From: Halobaculum magnesiiphilum
GTDB taxonomy: Archaea > Halobacteriota > Halobacteria > Halobacteriales > Haloferacaceae
Direction: 5' to 3'
Assembly: GCF_019823105.1 (NCBI RefSeq)
Contig: NZ_CP081960.1
Location: 1-64,000 of the forward strand
DNA: 64,000 nucleotides
This document shows, piece after piece, positions 55,150 to 63,900 of the stretch (positions within the stretch are counted from its first letter, which is position 1; each line of letters begins with the position of its first letter). The notes under the pieces are model-generated. The model saw only the letters and a program-made list of their open reading frames with translations, was not told the origin of the DNA and searched no databases. The translations under genes and the position numbers were made by a program.

Positions 55150-56973
55150 ATGGCTGATCCGCACGACGGCTCGTCGCCAGCGTCCGGCGATGACGGGCAC
55201 GATCACACGGACAACGGCGTTCCGGAGTCGGGATCGGTCGTTCCGGACCGCTTCTCCTCGGACGAGGTGTTCCAGCGGATCGTCGCCGACGCGGACCACG
55301 AGATCACGTCCGGTGCCCGCGAGTTGTTCTTCGCTGCGCTGGCCGGCGGGTTCGCGATCACGATCACGCTGTTGGTGTACGCCTCGATGTATCCGCAGAC
55401 GGACAGTAGCGTCGTCGCGGCGATGCTGTACCCGATCGGCTTCATCTACATCATCATCGGCGGCTACCAGCTGTACACCGAGAACACCCTCCCCCCGGTC
55501 GCGTTGACGCTGGAGCGTCTGGCGTCGGTGCCGTCGCTGTTGCGCCACTGGACGATCGTCGCGCTCGGGAACTTCACCGGCGGTGCGATCGGCGCCATCG
55601 TGCTGGCGTACGGCGGCGTGTTCTCCCCTGAAGCGGCGGCAGTGGCCGCGGATCTGGCGGCGACGGGCGTGTACGAGACCACCAATTGGGAACTGTTCTT
55701 CAGGGGAGGATTCGCCGGGCTGATCGTCGCGGGCGTCGTCTGGATGAACTTCGCCGCACAGGACACCATCTCCCGGCTGGTCGTCGTCTACCTCGCGTTT
55801 CTCACCATCCCGCTGGGGAACCTCAATCACAGCGTCGTCTCGTTCACCGAGGCGGTCTACCTCATGCTCGTCGGCGACCTGGGGTTCCTGTTGGCGATGA
55901 CCGACTTCGTGATCCCGGTGTTGGTCGGCAACACCGTCGGCGGGGTCGTGCTGGTCACGATCGTCAACTACTACCAGACGACCGAGGAGCGCCTGGAGAC
56001 GGCGCGCTTCGAGAACGTCCGCAGGCTATCGATCCGCGAGTCGCTGCTCGGGAGCCTCGCCGGGCGCTCGTACGTGCCGCTGTTCGACACGGTCGAGGAG
56101 TTCGTCCGCGACCCCGATTCCTTCCGGATCCTCGTTCCGATCACCAATCCCCGAACCGAGTCCCGGCTGGTCGAGATGGCCTGTGCGCTCGCGTCGACCC
56201 GGGAGAAGGGCGTCGTCCACGTGGTCCACATGGTGCAGATCCCATCCGGACCAAGCCACGGCAAACGTCGAGCCGATCACGACCGGATCACCGCCGAGTC
56301 GAGCAAGCTGCTCGGGGACGTGCGCGACCTCGGCGAACGCTACGAGGCCGACCTGGAGACCTCGACGCTCGTCACGCACCGATCCTTCGAGGACGTCTTC
56401 GACCGCGCGAACCGCACCCGTCCCGACCTGGTGATGATGGGCTGGGCGGACGACGGAGTCTGGGCCTCGGCTCGGGCCGAACGCCCGATCGACGAGCTGA
56501 CCAACCGCCTGCCGTGTGACTTCCTCGTCGTCAAGGACCGCGGACTCGACTGCTCTCGCGTCCTGCTCCCGACCGCCGGCGGTCCGAACTCCGTGTTGAG
56601 CGCCGAGGTCGCCCGCGGGCTCCGCGAGGCCCTCGACGCGGAGATATCGCTGCTTCACGTCGCGGACGGTCCCGGGGACCGCGAGCGCGGCGAGACGTTC
56701 CTCGCGGAGTGGGCCGCTGAGAACGATCTGGAGGACGCCGACCGCATCGTCGACGAGTCCGGCGACGTGGAGGACTCGATCGAGCGGGCGGCCGAGGACA
56801 ACACCCTCGTCCTCATCGGCGCCACCGAACAGGGGCTGCTCTCGCGGCTCGTTACCGACTCGCTTCACATGAACATCGCCGACGACGTGGAGGCCTCCCT
56901 GCTGTTGGCGGAACGACCCTCGGACCGGCCGTTGTTGAAGCGGCTCGTCGGGGCAGGCCGTCGCGAGAAGTAG
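55150..56973 (+). CDS. Formate/nitrite-type channel fused to UspA domains
   Basis: A 607-residue protein. After 50 polar residues the FNT domain spans about residues 55-300 with six hydrophobic segments and the central pore His in NLNHSVVSFTEAVY. Two UspA-like domains follow (about 320-460 and 470-600), the second with IGATEQG as the nucleotide loop. The first lacks a clear such motif. The fusion suggests that nucleotide or stress status gates an anion channel for nitrite, formate or a similar small ion. ATG 55150 is chosen because the frame before it has no FNT character. Confidence 0.9.
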   Translation: MADPHDGSSPASGDDGHDHTDNGVPESGSVVPDRFSSDEVFQRIVADADHEITSGARELFFAALAGGFAITITLLVYASMYPQTDSSVVAAMLYPIGFIYIIIGGYQLYTENTLPPVALTLERLASVPSLLRHWTIVALGNFTGGAIGAIVLAYGGVFSPEAAAVAADLAATGVYETTNWELFFRGGFAGLIVAGVVWMNFAAQDTISRLVVVYLAFLTIPLGNLNHSVVSFTEAVYLMLVGDLGFLLAMTDFVIPVLVGNTVGGVVLVTIVNYYQTTEERLETARFENVRRLSIRESLLGSLAGRSYVPLFDTVEEFVRDPDSFRILVPITNPRTESRLVEMACALASTREKGVVHVVHMVQIPSGPSHGKRRADHDRITAESSKLLGDVRDLGERYEADLETSTLVTHRSFEDVFDRANRTRPDLVMMGWADDGVWASARAERPIDELTNRLPCDFLVVKDRGLDCSRVLLPTAGGPNSVLSAEVARGLREALDAEISLLHVADGPGDRERGETFLAEWAAENDLEDADRIVDESGDVEDSIERAAEDNTLVLIGATEQGLLSRLVTDSLHMNIADDVEASLLLAERPSDRPLLKRLVGAGRREK

Positions 56974-56999
56974 TCCGCGAGCGGTCCACCGGCGACGAC

Positions 57000-58085
57000 T
57001 CAGGCGTCGCCCACGCGGTCGGGCACCGGGCCGTCGTATCCCTCCGGGACGTACGGACACAGCGGATCGGAGGCGAGCGGGTCGCCGGCGACCGCGTACG
57101 CCCGCGACCTGGAGCCGCCGCAGACGTCTCGGAATTCGCAGGCGCCGCACTTCCCGGTGAGCGCGTCGCGGTCACGCAGCCGTTGGAACAGATCGGCGTT
57201 CCGGTACAGGTCCACGAGATCGTCCTCGCGAACGTTTCCGGCTGGCTCCGGTAGGAAGCCCGAGGGCGTCACGTCGCCGACGTGGTTGACGAACGCGAAG
57301 CCGTCGCCGGCGCGGACGTTCGGCCGGGTCGCCGGCGCCCCGACTCCGGGTGCCATCTCGGCCGGCTCGACGCCGCGCCGTTCGAGGCCGACGCGGGTGT
57401 GTTGTGGGGTCTCAGTCGTCTTGATCGCGAACGACGAGTCGTCGTCGACGCCGTGGAGCCAGTCCATGACCGCGTCCGCTCGCTCTGGCGAGACGGGATC
57501 GAGCATCGCACCCCGGCCGACCGGAACGAGGAAGAACACGCTCCAGCGCACCGCGTCGAGGTCGCCGACGAGCTCGCGGACGGCGGGGAGTTCGTCGACG
57601 GTTCGCTCGCACACGGTCGTGTTGACCTGCAGGCCCAGATCCGACTCGCGGATCCACCGCGCGGCCCGCACTGTCTCCTCGAAGACACCCTGCTCGCCGC
57701 GGTAGCCGTCGTGAACCGCGGGATCGCCCGAGTCGATGCTGAGGGCGACCCGTCGGAGGCCGGCGTCGGCGAGCCGGGCGATGCGCTCGCGCGTCAGCGA
57801 CGCGGTCCCGCTGGGTGTGAGCGCCATCCGGAGGCCGATGTCGTCGCCGTGAGCGATCAGCTCCGCGAGGTCGTCGCGCTTGAGCGGGTCGCCGCCCGAG
57901 AGGACGACCACCTGCCCGTCGCCGAACTCCCGCGCGGAGTCGAGCAGGCGCTTGCCCTCCGCTGTCGTCAGTTCGTCGGGATGTCGCCCGGGTGTCGCCT
58001 CCGCCCGGCAGTGGTCACAGGCCAGATCGCACGCGCGTGAGGCCTCCCAGACGAGGACGATCGGGCGCTGGCTCGTGTCGAACAT
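57000..58085 (-). CDS. Radical SAM/SPASM protein (TIGR04053-like, AhbD-related)
   Basis: A 361-residue protein. The radical SAM cluster is CDLACDHC near residue 20, followed by SGGDPL and LSIDSG. The C-terminal Cys group KCGACEFRDVCGG binds further FeS clusters. The opening RPIVLVWEASRACDLAC resembles AhbD-like heme synthases and the TIGR04053 family. It is transcribed with the halocyanin gene 36 bases upstream. A role in heme synthesis or peptide modification is possible; neither is proven. Confidence 0.88.
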   Translation of the reverse strand: MFDTSQRPIVLVWEASRACDLACDHCRAEATPGRHPDELTTAEGKRLLDSAREFGDGQVVVLSGGDPLKRDDLAELIAHGDDIGLRMALTPSGTASLTRERIARLADAGLRRVALSIDSGDPAVHDGYRGEQGVFEETVRAARWIRESDLGLQVNTTVCERTVDELPAVRELVGDLDAVRWSVFFLVPVGRGAMLDPVSPERADAVMDWLHGVDDDSSFAIKTTETPQHTRVGLERRGVEPAEMAPGVGAPATRPNVRAGDGFAFVNHVGDVTPSGFLPEPAGNVREDDLVDLYRNADLFQRLRDRDALTGKCGACEFRDVCGGSRSRAYAVAGDPLASDPLCPYVPEGYDGPVPDRVGDA

Positions 58086-58121
58086 GGATGCGAGTGGGTC
58101 TCCGCGGGTAGGCCTCCTCGA

Positions 58122-58697
58122 TCACTCGACGACCACGACGCCCTTCATCCCCATCGCCTTGTGCGGGGTACAGGCGTACTTGATCGTCCCGGAGGAGTCG
58201 AACGTGTTACTGAACGTGTGTCCCTCCTCGGAGACCAACTCGGACTCGAAGGAGCCATCCTCGGCTGCGACGTTGTGGCTCGACCCCTGTCCGGTCCACT
58301 CCCAGACCACGGTCGTTCCCGTGGACACCCTGACCGCGGCGGGACCGAATCCGTAGTAGCCGCCGTTGGCCTCCGTACCGACCTCGACGGTCACCTCGTC
58401 GGCTCCCGTCTCGTCGACGACGCCGTCGTAGTTGTCGACGCCGTCGAACCAGCCGTCGAACGACTCGGCCGAACCGGAATCGCCGCCGGTGTCTGCGCCG
58501 TCGCCGCCGGAGGATCCACCGTCGCCGCTCGGTTCCGGCGTCGCGGTCGGCTCCTCGGTGTTGGCACCGTCGCCCTCACCGGTTCCACCTTCACTTCCGC
58601 TTCCGGCCGTACAGCCGGCCAACCCGGTGAGTCCGCCAGCGGCCACGAGTCCGGTCGCGCGCAGTACCGTTCGCCGGTCGGGAGATCGGTCGGACAT
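58122..58697 (-). CDS. Halocyanin-type blue copper lipoprotein
   Basis: A 191-residue protein. The N-terminus has a Tat motif (DRRTVLRATG) and lipobox LAGC, then a Gly/Glu/Thr/Ser linker of about 60 residues. The blue copper domain shows ligands His in SSHNVAAE and Cys, His and Met in YACTPHKAMGM. Halocyanins carry electrons on the outer membrane face. It lies just upstream of a radical SAM gene in one transcript and opposite the Htur_1727-type gene. Confidence 0.93.
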   Translation of the reverse strand: MSDRSPDRRTVLRATGLVAAGGLTGLAGCTAGSGSEGGTGEGDGANTEEPTATPEPSGDGGSSGGDGADTGGDSGSAESFDGWFDGVDNYDGVVDETGADEVTVEVGTEANGGYYGFGPAAVRVSTGTTVVWEWTGQGSSHNVAAEDGSFESELVSEEGHTFSNTFDSSGTIKYACTPHKAMGMKGVVVVE

Positions 58698-58798
58698 CAC
58701 CTCGTCGTTGACGGGGGACTGATAAGCGGTTCTCCCTGGTTCCCACTCGCTGGGAGTCGTCGTGAACGCCGTATAGTACGGCCGTCGTTCTCCCGACG

Positions 58799-59086
58799 AT
58801 GGCAGACACCGACCGGCGAACGCGGGTCGACGCGGCGCGGGCGGACGACGCGCCCGAGTGGGAGGTGTTTCACCGCGAGTCGCCCGCAGACCCGCTCCGG
58901 CACGTCGGCAGCGTCACCGCGGCTTCCTCCGACGTGGCGCACGAACAGGCGAGCACGTTGTTCCCGGACGCGTCGACGCTGTGGCTGACACGTAGCGACC
59001 GCGTCGCTCGGTTCAGCGACCGCGACCTCGGGGCCGAATACGATGCGACCGACATGACAGCCGACGACGGGGGTGTGGAGTCGTGA
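58799..59086 (+). CDS. rSAM-partnered protein, Htur_1727 family
   Basis: A 95-residue protein matching the Htur_1727 family: WEVFHRE, DPLRHVGSVTA, AHEQASTLF and LWLTRSDRVARF are visible. The family is found only next to the radical SAM/SPASM protein that here overlaps its stop by four bases (GTGA). The family was described as a candidate modified peptide, but the pattern WEVF..HVGSV.A...A also recalls PaaB, a small subunit of ring-epoxidase complexes, so it may be a protein partner instead of a precursor peptide. No leader/core layout is evident. Confidence 0.88.
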   Translation: MADTDRRTRVDAARADDAPEWEVFHRESPADPLRHVGSVTAASSDVAHEQASTLFPDASTLWLTRSDRVARFSDRDLGAEYDATDMTADDGGVES

Positions 59087-60297
59087 TCTCCGTCAGCAAG
59101 CTCCTGTACGATCTCGACGCCGAGGGGGACGGGCTCCGGTACGGCGACGGCGACTCCACGGCCGAACAGATCCGCGAGCGAAAACAGGAGCGCCCCGTCG
59201 TCGTCTGGAACGGGACGAAACGGTGCAACCTCTCGTGTGCTCACTGCTACGCGGGCGCCGACGTCGGCGCCGCCCCCGGAGAGTTCTCGACCGCCGAGGC
59301 GAAGGGGATGCTCGACGAACTCGCCGACTACGGCGTCCCGGTCGTCCTCTTCTCGGGCGGGGAGCCCCTCGTTCGAGAGGACCTCCCCGAACTCGTTGCC
59401 CACGCGAGCGACGCCGGGATCCGGCCGGTGTTGTCGACCAACGGAACGTTGCTCACTCGCGAGCGCGCCCGCGAACTCCGCGACGCCGGCCTCGCGTACG
59501 CCGGCATCTCGGTGGACGGCCGCCGCGAGGTGAACGACGAGTTCCGCGGGCAAGAGGGCGCCTTCGACTCCGCGATCCGCGGCATCGAGGCATGTCTCGA
59601 CGTGGGGCTGAAGACCGGGCTGCGCTACACCGTCACCGAGGACACCGTCCCCGACATGGAGGACGTGGTCGACCTGCTCACCGACGTGGGCGTCGACCGC
59701 TTCTGTTTCTACCACCTCGCGTACGGTGGTCGCGGGGTCCCGGACGCCGACATCACGCCCGAGGCGCGCCGCGACGCCGTCGAGCGCCTCGTCGACCTGA
59801 CGCGCGAGTATCACGAGGACGGCGAGGAGATCGAGACGCTGCTCGTGGGCAACTACTGCGACGCGGCATACATCGTCGAGTACGCCCGTCGCGAGTTCGG
59901 TCCCGAGCGCGCCGAGCGCGTCCGCCGATACCTCCGAACCAACGGCGGCGATCCGGCGGGCGAGCGCGTCGCCGACATCGACTACCAGGGTAACGTCCAC
60001 GCGACACAGTTCTGGCAGTCGTACTCGCTGGGGAACGTCCGAGACCGCCCGTTCGGCGACATCTGGGAGGACGAATCGAACCCCCTTCTCCGTCGGCTTC
60101 GCGACCGTCCGGACAGCCTCGGCGAGGAATGTCGAACCTGCGCGTACAGCGACATCTGCCGGGGCGCCTCACGCCTGCGCGCGCTGACGGTCGAGGGAGA
60201 GTTCGGCGCCCGCGACCCGCAGTGTTACCTCACTCCCGCCGAGCGCGCGGGCGACGGCACGCTCGGAGCCGGGTCGCCCGCGTTCTCCAGCGACTGA
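59083..60297 (+). CDS. Radical SAM/SPASM protein partnered with Htur_1727 (AhbC/NirJ-like)
   Basis: A 404-residue protein. The N-terminus MISVSKLLYDL and the motif CNLSCAHCY (near residue 48) resemble AhbC and NirJ, which act on side chains of siroheme-derived tetrapyrroles. SGGEPL and a C-terminal SPASM-type Cys group (CRTCAYSDICRG), preceded by DYQGNVHATQFW and LGNVRDRPFGDIW, are present. It overlaps the Htur_1727-type gene by four bases. It may act in heme or heme d1 synthesis or modify its small partner; the context of a NarG-like gene favours respiration. Confidence 0.9.
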   Translation: MISVSKLLYDLDAEGDGLRYGDGDSTAEQIRERKQERPVVVWNGTKRCNLSCAHCYAGADVGAAPGEFSTAEAKGMLDELADYGVPVVLFSGGEPLVREDLPELVAHASDAGIRPVLSTNGTLLTRERARELRDAGLAYAGISVDGRREVNDEFRGQEGAFDSAIRGIEACLDVGLKTGLRYTVTEDTVPDMEDVVDLLTDVGVDRFCFYHLAYGGRGVPDADITPEARRDAVERLVDLTREYHEDGEEIETLLVGNYCDAAYIVEYARREFGPERAERVRRYLRTNGGDPAGERVADIDYQGNVHATQFWQSYSLGNVRDRPFGDIWEDESNPLLRRLRDRPDSLGEECRTCAYSDICRGASRLRALTVEGEFGARDPQCYLTPAERAGDGTLGAGSPAFSSD

Positions 60298-60378
60298 CAC
60301 ACGACGGGACCGCGCCGTCCCTTCGCGTCGAACGTGTTCGGGGCGGCGTTGAGGGTCTCCGAACGCCCAGGTTCTCCC

Positions 60379-60786
60379 ATGAGTGTCGCCGATACCGACG
60401 CCGCAGAGCGCGAGGACGAGCGGACGGTTACCACCGTCCAGGTGAAGGGAACCGGACGGCTGTACGATGCCCTCCCGGAACACCGGTTCGAGTACTCCTT
60501 CGAGGGGACGACGCTCCGGGAGTTCCTCGAGGCGTTCCTCGATGAGCACGACGTAGCGGAGTTCCTTATCGGCGAGACGCCCGAGGAGGAGGTCGCCCAC
60601 GGCTGGGCCCCCGCGCCCGACGAGCTCCCCGACGACTTCACGGCGAACCCCGAGGGCGACCGAACGCGGGCGTACGCCCGGATCGCGATCAACGGACGGT
60701 TCAACGAACACCTCGGCGGATTCGACACCGAGTTGGAGGACGGGGACCGGGTCGCACTGATGTACCCGTTCATGTACTGCTGCTGA
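60379..60786 (+). CDS. MoaD-like beta-grasp protein ending in Cys-Cys
   Basis: A 135-residue protein with a beta-grasp pattern of the MoaD/ThiS/ubiquitin-like type: VTTVQVKGTGRL, EGTTLREFLEAFLD and a last ELEDGDRVALMYPF strand. Functional sulfur carriers end in Gly-Gly; this one ends YPFMYCC, so it cannot be adenylated in the usual way. It lies just upstream of a molybdopterin oxidoreductase gene. It could bind metal or a cofactor via the two Cys, or serve as a specific chaperone. ATG 60379 is chosen because of its fit to the domain start. Confidence 0.8.
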   Translation: MSVADTDAAEREDERTVTTVQVKGTGRLYDALPEHRFEYSFEGTTLREFLEAFLDEHDVAEFLIGETPEEEVAHGWAPAPDELPDDFTANPEGDRTRAYARIAINGRFNEHLGGFDTELEDGDRVALMYPFMYCC

Positions 60787-60976
60787 TCCCCCGAACTGTC
60801 GACGGAGGCTACAGGCGCGCCTCCCCGGGCTAGGAACCGACGCCCGACGGGGTTTTTCACGGGCACGTGAAGGTGTTCGCGGCCGCCCTCAGTCGCCCGG
60901 AACGAGAGTATCGGTTGTTGAAGGTCACGTCCGAACGAACGTGTATGTGTACGCGTTCGCACGGAGGGGGATCGAC

Positions 60977-63900
60977 GTGGAACTGAACCGTCGGGATTTC
61001 GTGAAGGCGGCAGCTGCGGGCACCGTCTCTACGCTCGTCTCCAGCGGATGGGCCGCCACACAGTCCGTCGACCCCGTCACGTCGGTCGACAACCCCCTCA
61101 AGTCGTACCCGAACCGCGACTGGGAGGAGGTGTACCACGACATCTACGCGTACGACCGCGTGGACTGGACGGTGTGTCACCCCAACTGCACGCAGTCGTG
61201 CGCGCTCAACTTCTACATGAAGAACGGCGTGCCGATCCGCGCCGAGCAGATCTACCACGAGGAGGAGGGTAGCCCCGGCCCCGGTTCCCCGGGTGGATAC
61301 GAGGAGGCCGGCGTCAGCCGCCACTGGAACCCCCGTGGGTGTATGAAGGGGCTGACGCTGCACCGGCGCACGTTCGAGCCGAGCCGGATCAAGTACCCGC
61401 TCGTCCGGAAGGGGTGGGACCCCGACGACCCGAACCCCGAGGGTCGCGGCTCGGACGAGTTCGAGCGCGTCTCCTGGGACGAGGCGCTCGACCTGATCGC
61501 CGAGAAGATGGCGAGCCTGGAGGACGAGAAACGCTTCCATGTGTTCAACGCCATCAAGGCCGACGGCCTGTTCACGCGCCACGGGTCGGCCCGCCGGCTC
61601 GCGTCGATATTCGGCGGCTGCGAGTGGACCGAGTACGACTGGTACGCGGACCTCCCGCCGGGACACGTGATGACGACGGGGTACCAGACCAGCGACTCCG
61701 ACGCGTCGGCCTGGCGGGCGGCCGACTACACGATCATGCAGGGGAAGAACCTCATCCACAACAAGCTCGCGGATAACCACTGGCTCCAGGAGACCCGCGA
61801 GCGCGGCGGGAAGATGGTTGGGATCTACCCCGACTACTCGCCGACGGTCCAGAAGTGTGACCGCTGGCTCCCGGTTCGTCCCGGCAGCGACCCGGCCGTT
61901 CCGCTCGCGTTCGCACACGTCGTCATCGACGAGGAACTGTACGACGAGGAGTTCATGCGGGGGTACACGTCGCTCCCGTTGCTGGTGCGTGAGGACTCCG
62001 ACAAGTACCTCCGCGCCCACGAGGTCTTCGAGGACGTCGATCCGCCCGAGGGCGGCGTCGAGAAGGAGCCGAGCCACCATATCGAGGGCGACTGGGGTCG
62101 GTTCGTCGTTCTCGGGGAGGACGGGGACCTTCACGCCGTTGACCGGGAGTCGGTCGGCGAGGAGACGCCCGAGACGGCCCGATTGGAGGTCGAATCCGAG
62201 GTTTCGTTGGCTGATGGCTCCACCGTCGAGGTCCGTTCGGACTTCGCCCGCCAGAAGGCGAACGTGATGGAGAACTACGCGCCGGAGACCGTCGAGGAGA
62301 TCACGACGGTCCCCGCCGAGAAGCTCCGACAGACCGCCCGAGAGTTCGCCGCGGCCGAGCGGGCCCAGTGGTTCACCGGCGAGGGGATCAACCACTGGTT
62401 CTACGGCGCCAGCGAGGTGCAGCGGGGAATCTTCCTCGTGCAGGCGATGCTCGGGAACATCGGCGAGCGCGGCGCCGGCTACTACAACTACTCGGGCCAG
62501 TACAAGATCGAACTCCTCGACGGGTACCCGACGTACGTCAACCCCGACGGCAACAGCGCCCACGGGATCTACCCGGGCCACATGTTCGCCTTCTTCGGCG
62601 GGGAGACGCTCGACCCGAGCTCGATCCGCGGCGACTACGACGGCGACCTCGTCGCGCAGGACGACCTCGAGGAGCCGCTGATGCCGGAGGGGGCGTCCTC
62701 GTTCAATCTCCACCGTCCCGAGGTCCTGTGGACGATGAACTGCAACCTCCTGAACCAGACCAAACACCAGGAGCACGTGATGCAGAACTTCGTCACCCAC
62801 CCCGACACGGCGAACGAGCTGTTCGTCGTCTCGGACATGCACATGACCTACTCCGCGCGCTACGCGGACATCGTGCTCCCGGTTCCCTCCTGGCTGGAGT
62901 GTGAGTACCCCGACATCACCGTCGGCCCGGAGAACCCCTTCGTCCACATGGACAGCGGGGTGATGGAGCCCATTTACGACACCAAACAGGACGGGGAGAT
63001 CGTCGCCCGCGTCGCCGAGAAGCTCGACGAGAAGATCCCGCCCGAGGAGCGCAACGTCGACTCCTTCCGCGACTACTTCGCGGAGTTCCTCGATGACGAC
63101 GGCGACGTGACGAACTACATTCAGGAGGCGTTCGACGCCGGGACGACCACGCAGGGGATCGACGTGGCGGACCTCCGCGACGGCCCCGAGCGCCTGAAGC
63201 TGAAGACGTATCCGCGGGTTCCCTTCTACTCGCAAGTTCACGACGACCGGCCGTTCTACACGAAGACCGGCCGCATGGAGTTCCACAAGGAGGAGGACAG
63301 GCTGATCGAGCTCGGCCGCGACGACATCCACCACTACGAGAGCGTGGAGGGGACACCGTACGACCCCGGCAAGCGCTGGGACGAGGCCAAAGACGGCACC
63401 AACGACCTGTTCGACGACGGCAACAGGTTCCACTACAACACGCCCCACCCGAAGTACCGAACCCACTCGTCGTGGGGGATGACCGACTGGAACCTCATCT
63501 GGTCCTCGCGTGACTTCGGGTCGACCAACGCCGACCCCGAGGGGACCGAGCGCCTCGTCGAGGACTTCTCGTTCCCGACCGGCGACGGCGAGACGAACGA
63601 CGCCCCGCCGCTGGGCGAGCCGTTCGTGGAGATGCACCCCAGCGACGCAGCGGACGTTGGCGTCGAGACAGGCGACTACGTCCGTATCTCCGGCGAGCGC
63701 GGGTCGATGGTCGTGCGCGTCATGGTGAGCGAGCGCCAGCGACCCACGGACGCCGGCGACGTAGGGCAGCTCACCATCTGGCACGGCTGGTGGGACCAGC
63801 AGTTCCCCGAGGACGAGGAGGCGCCCGACAAGGACGCCCACGGCTACAACGTGGCGACGAACATCTGGCTGGACCCGCTGCTGGAATCGGACGGCATGGT

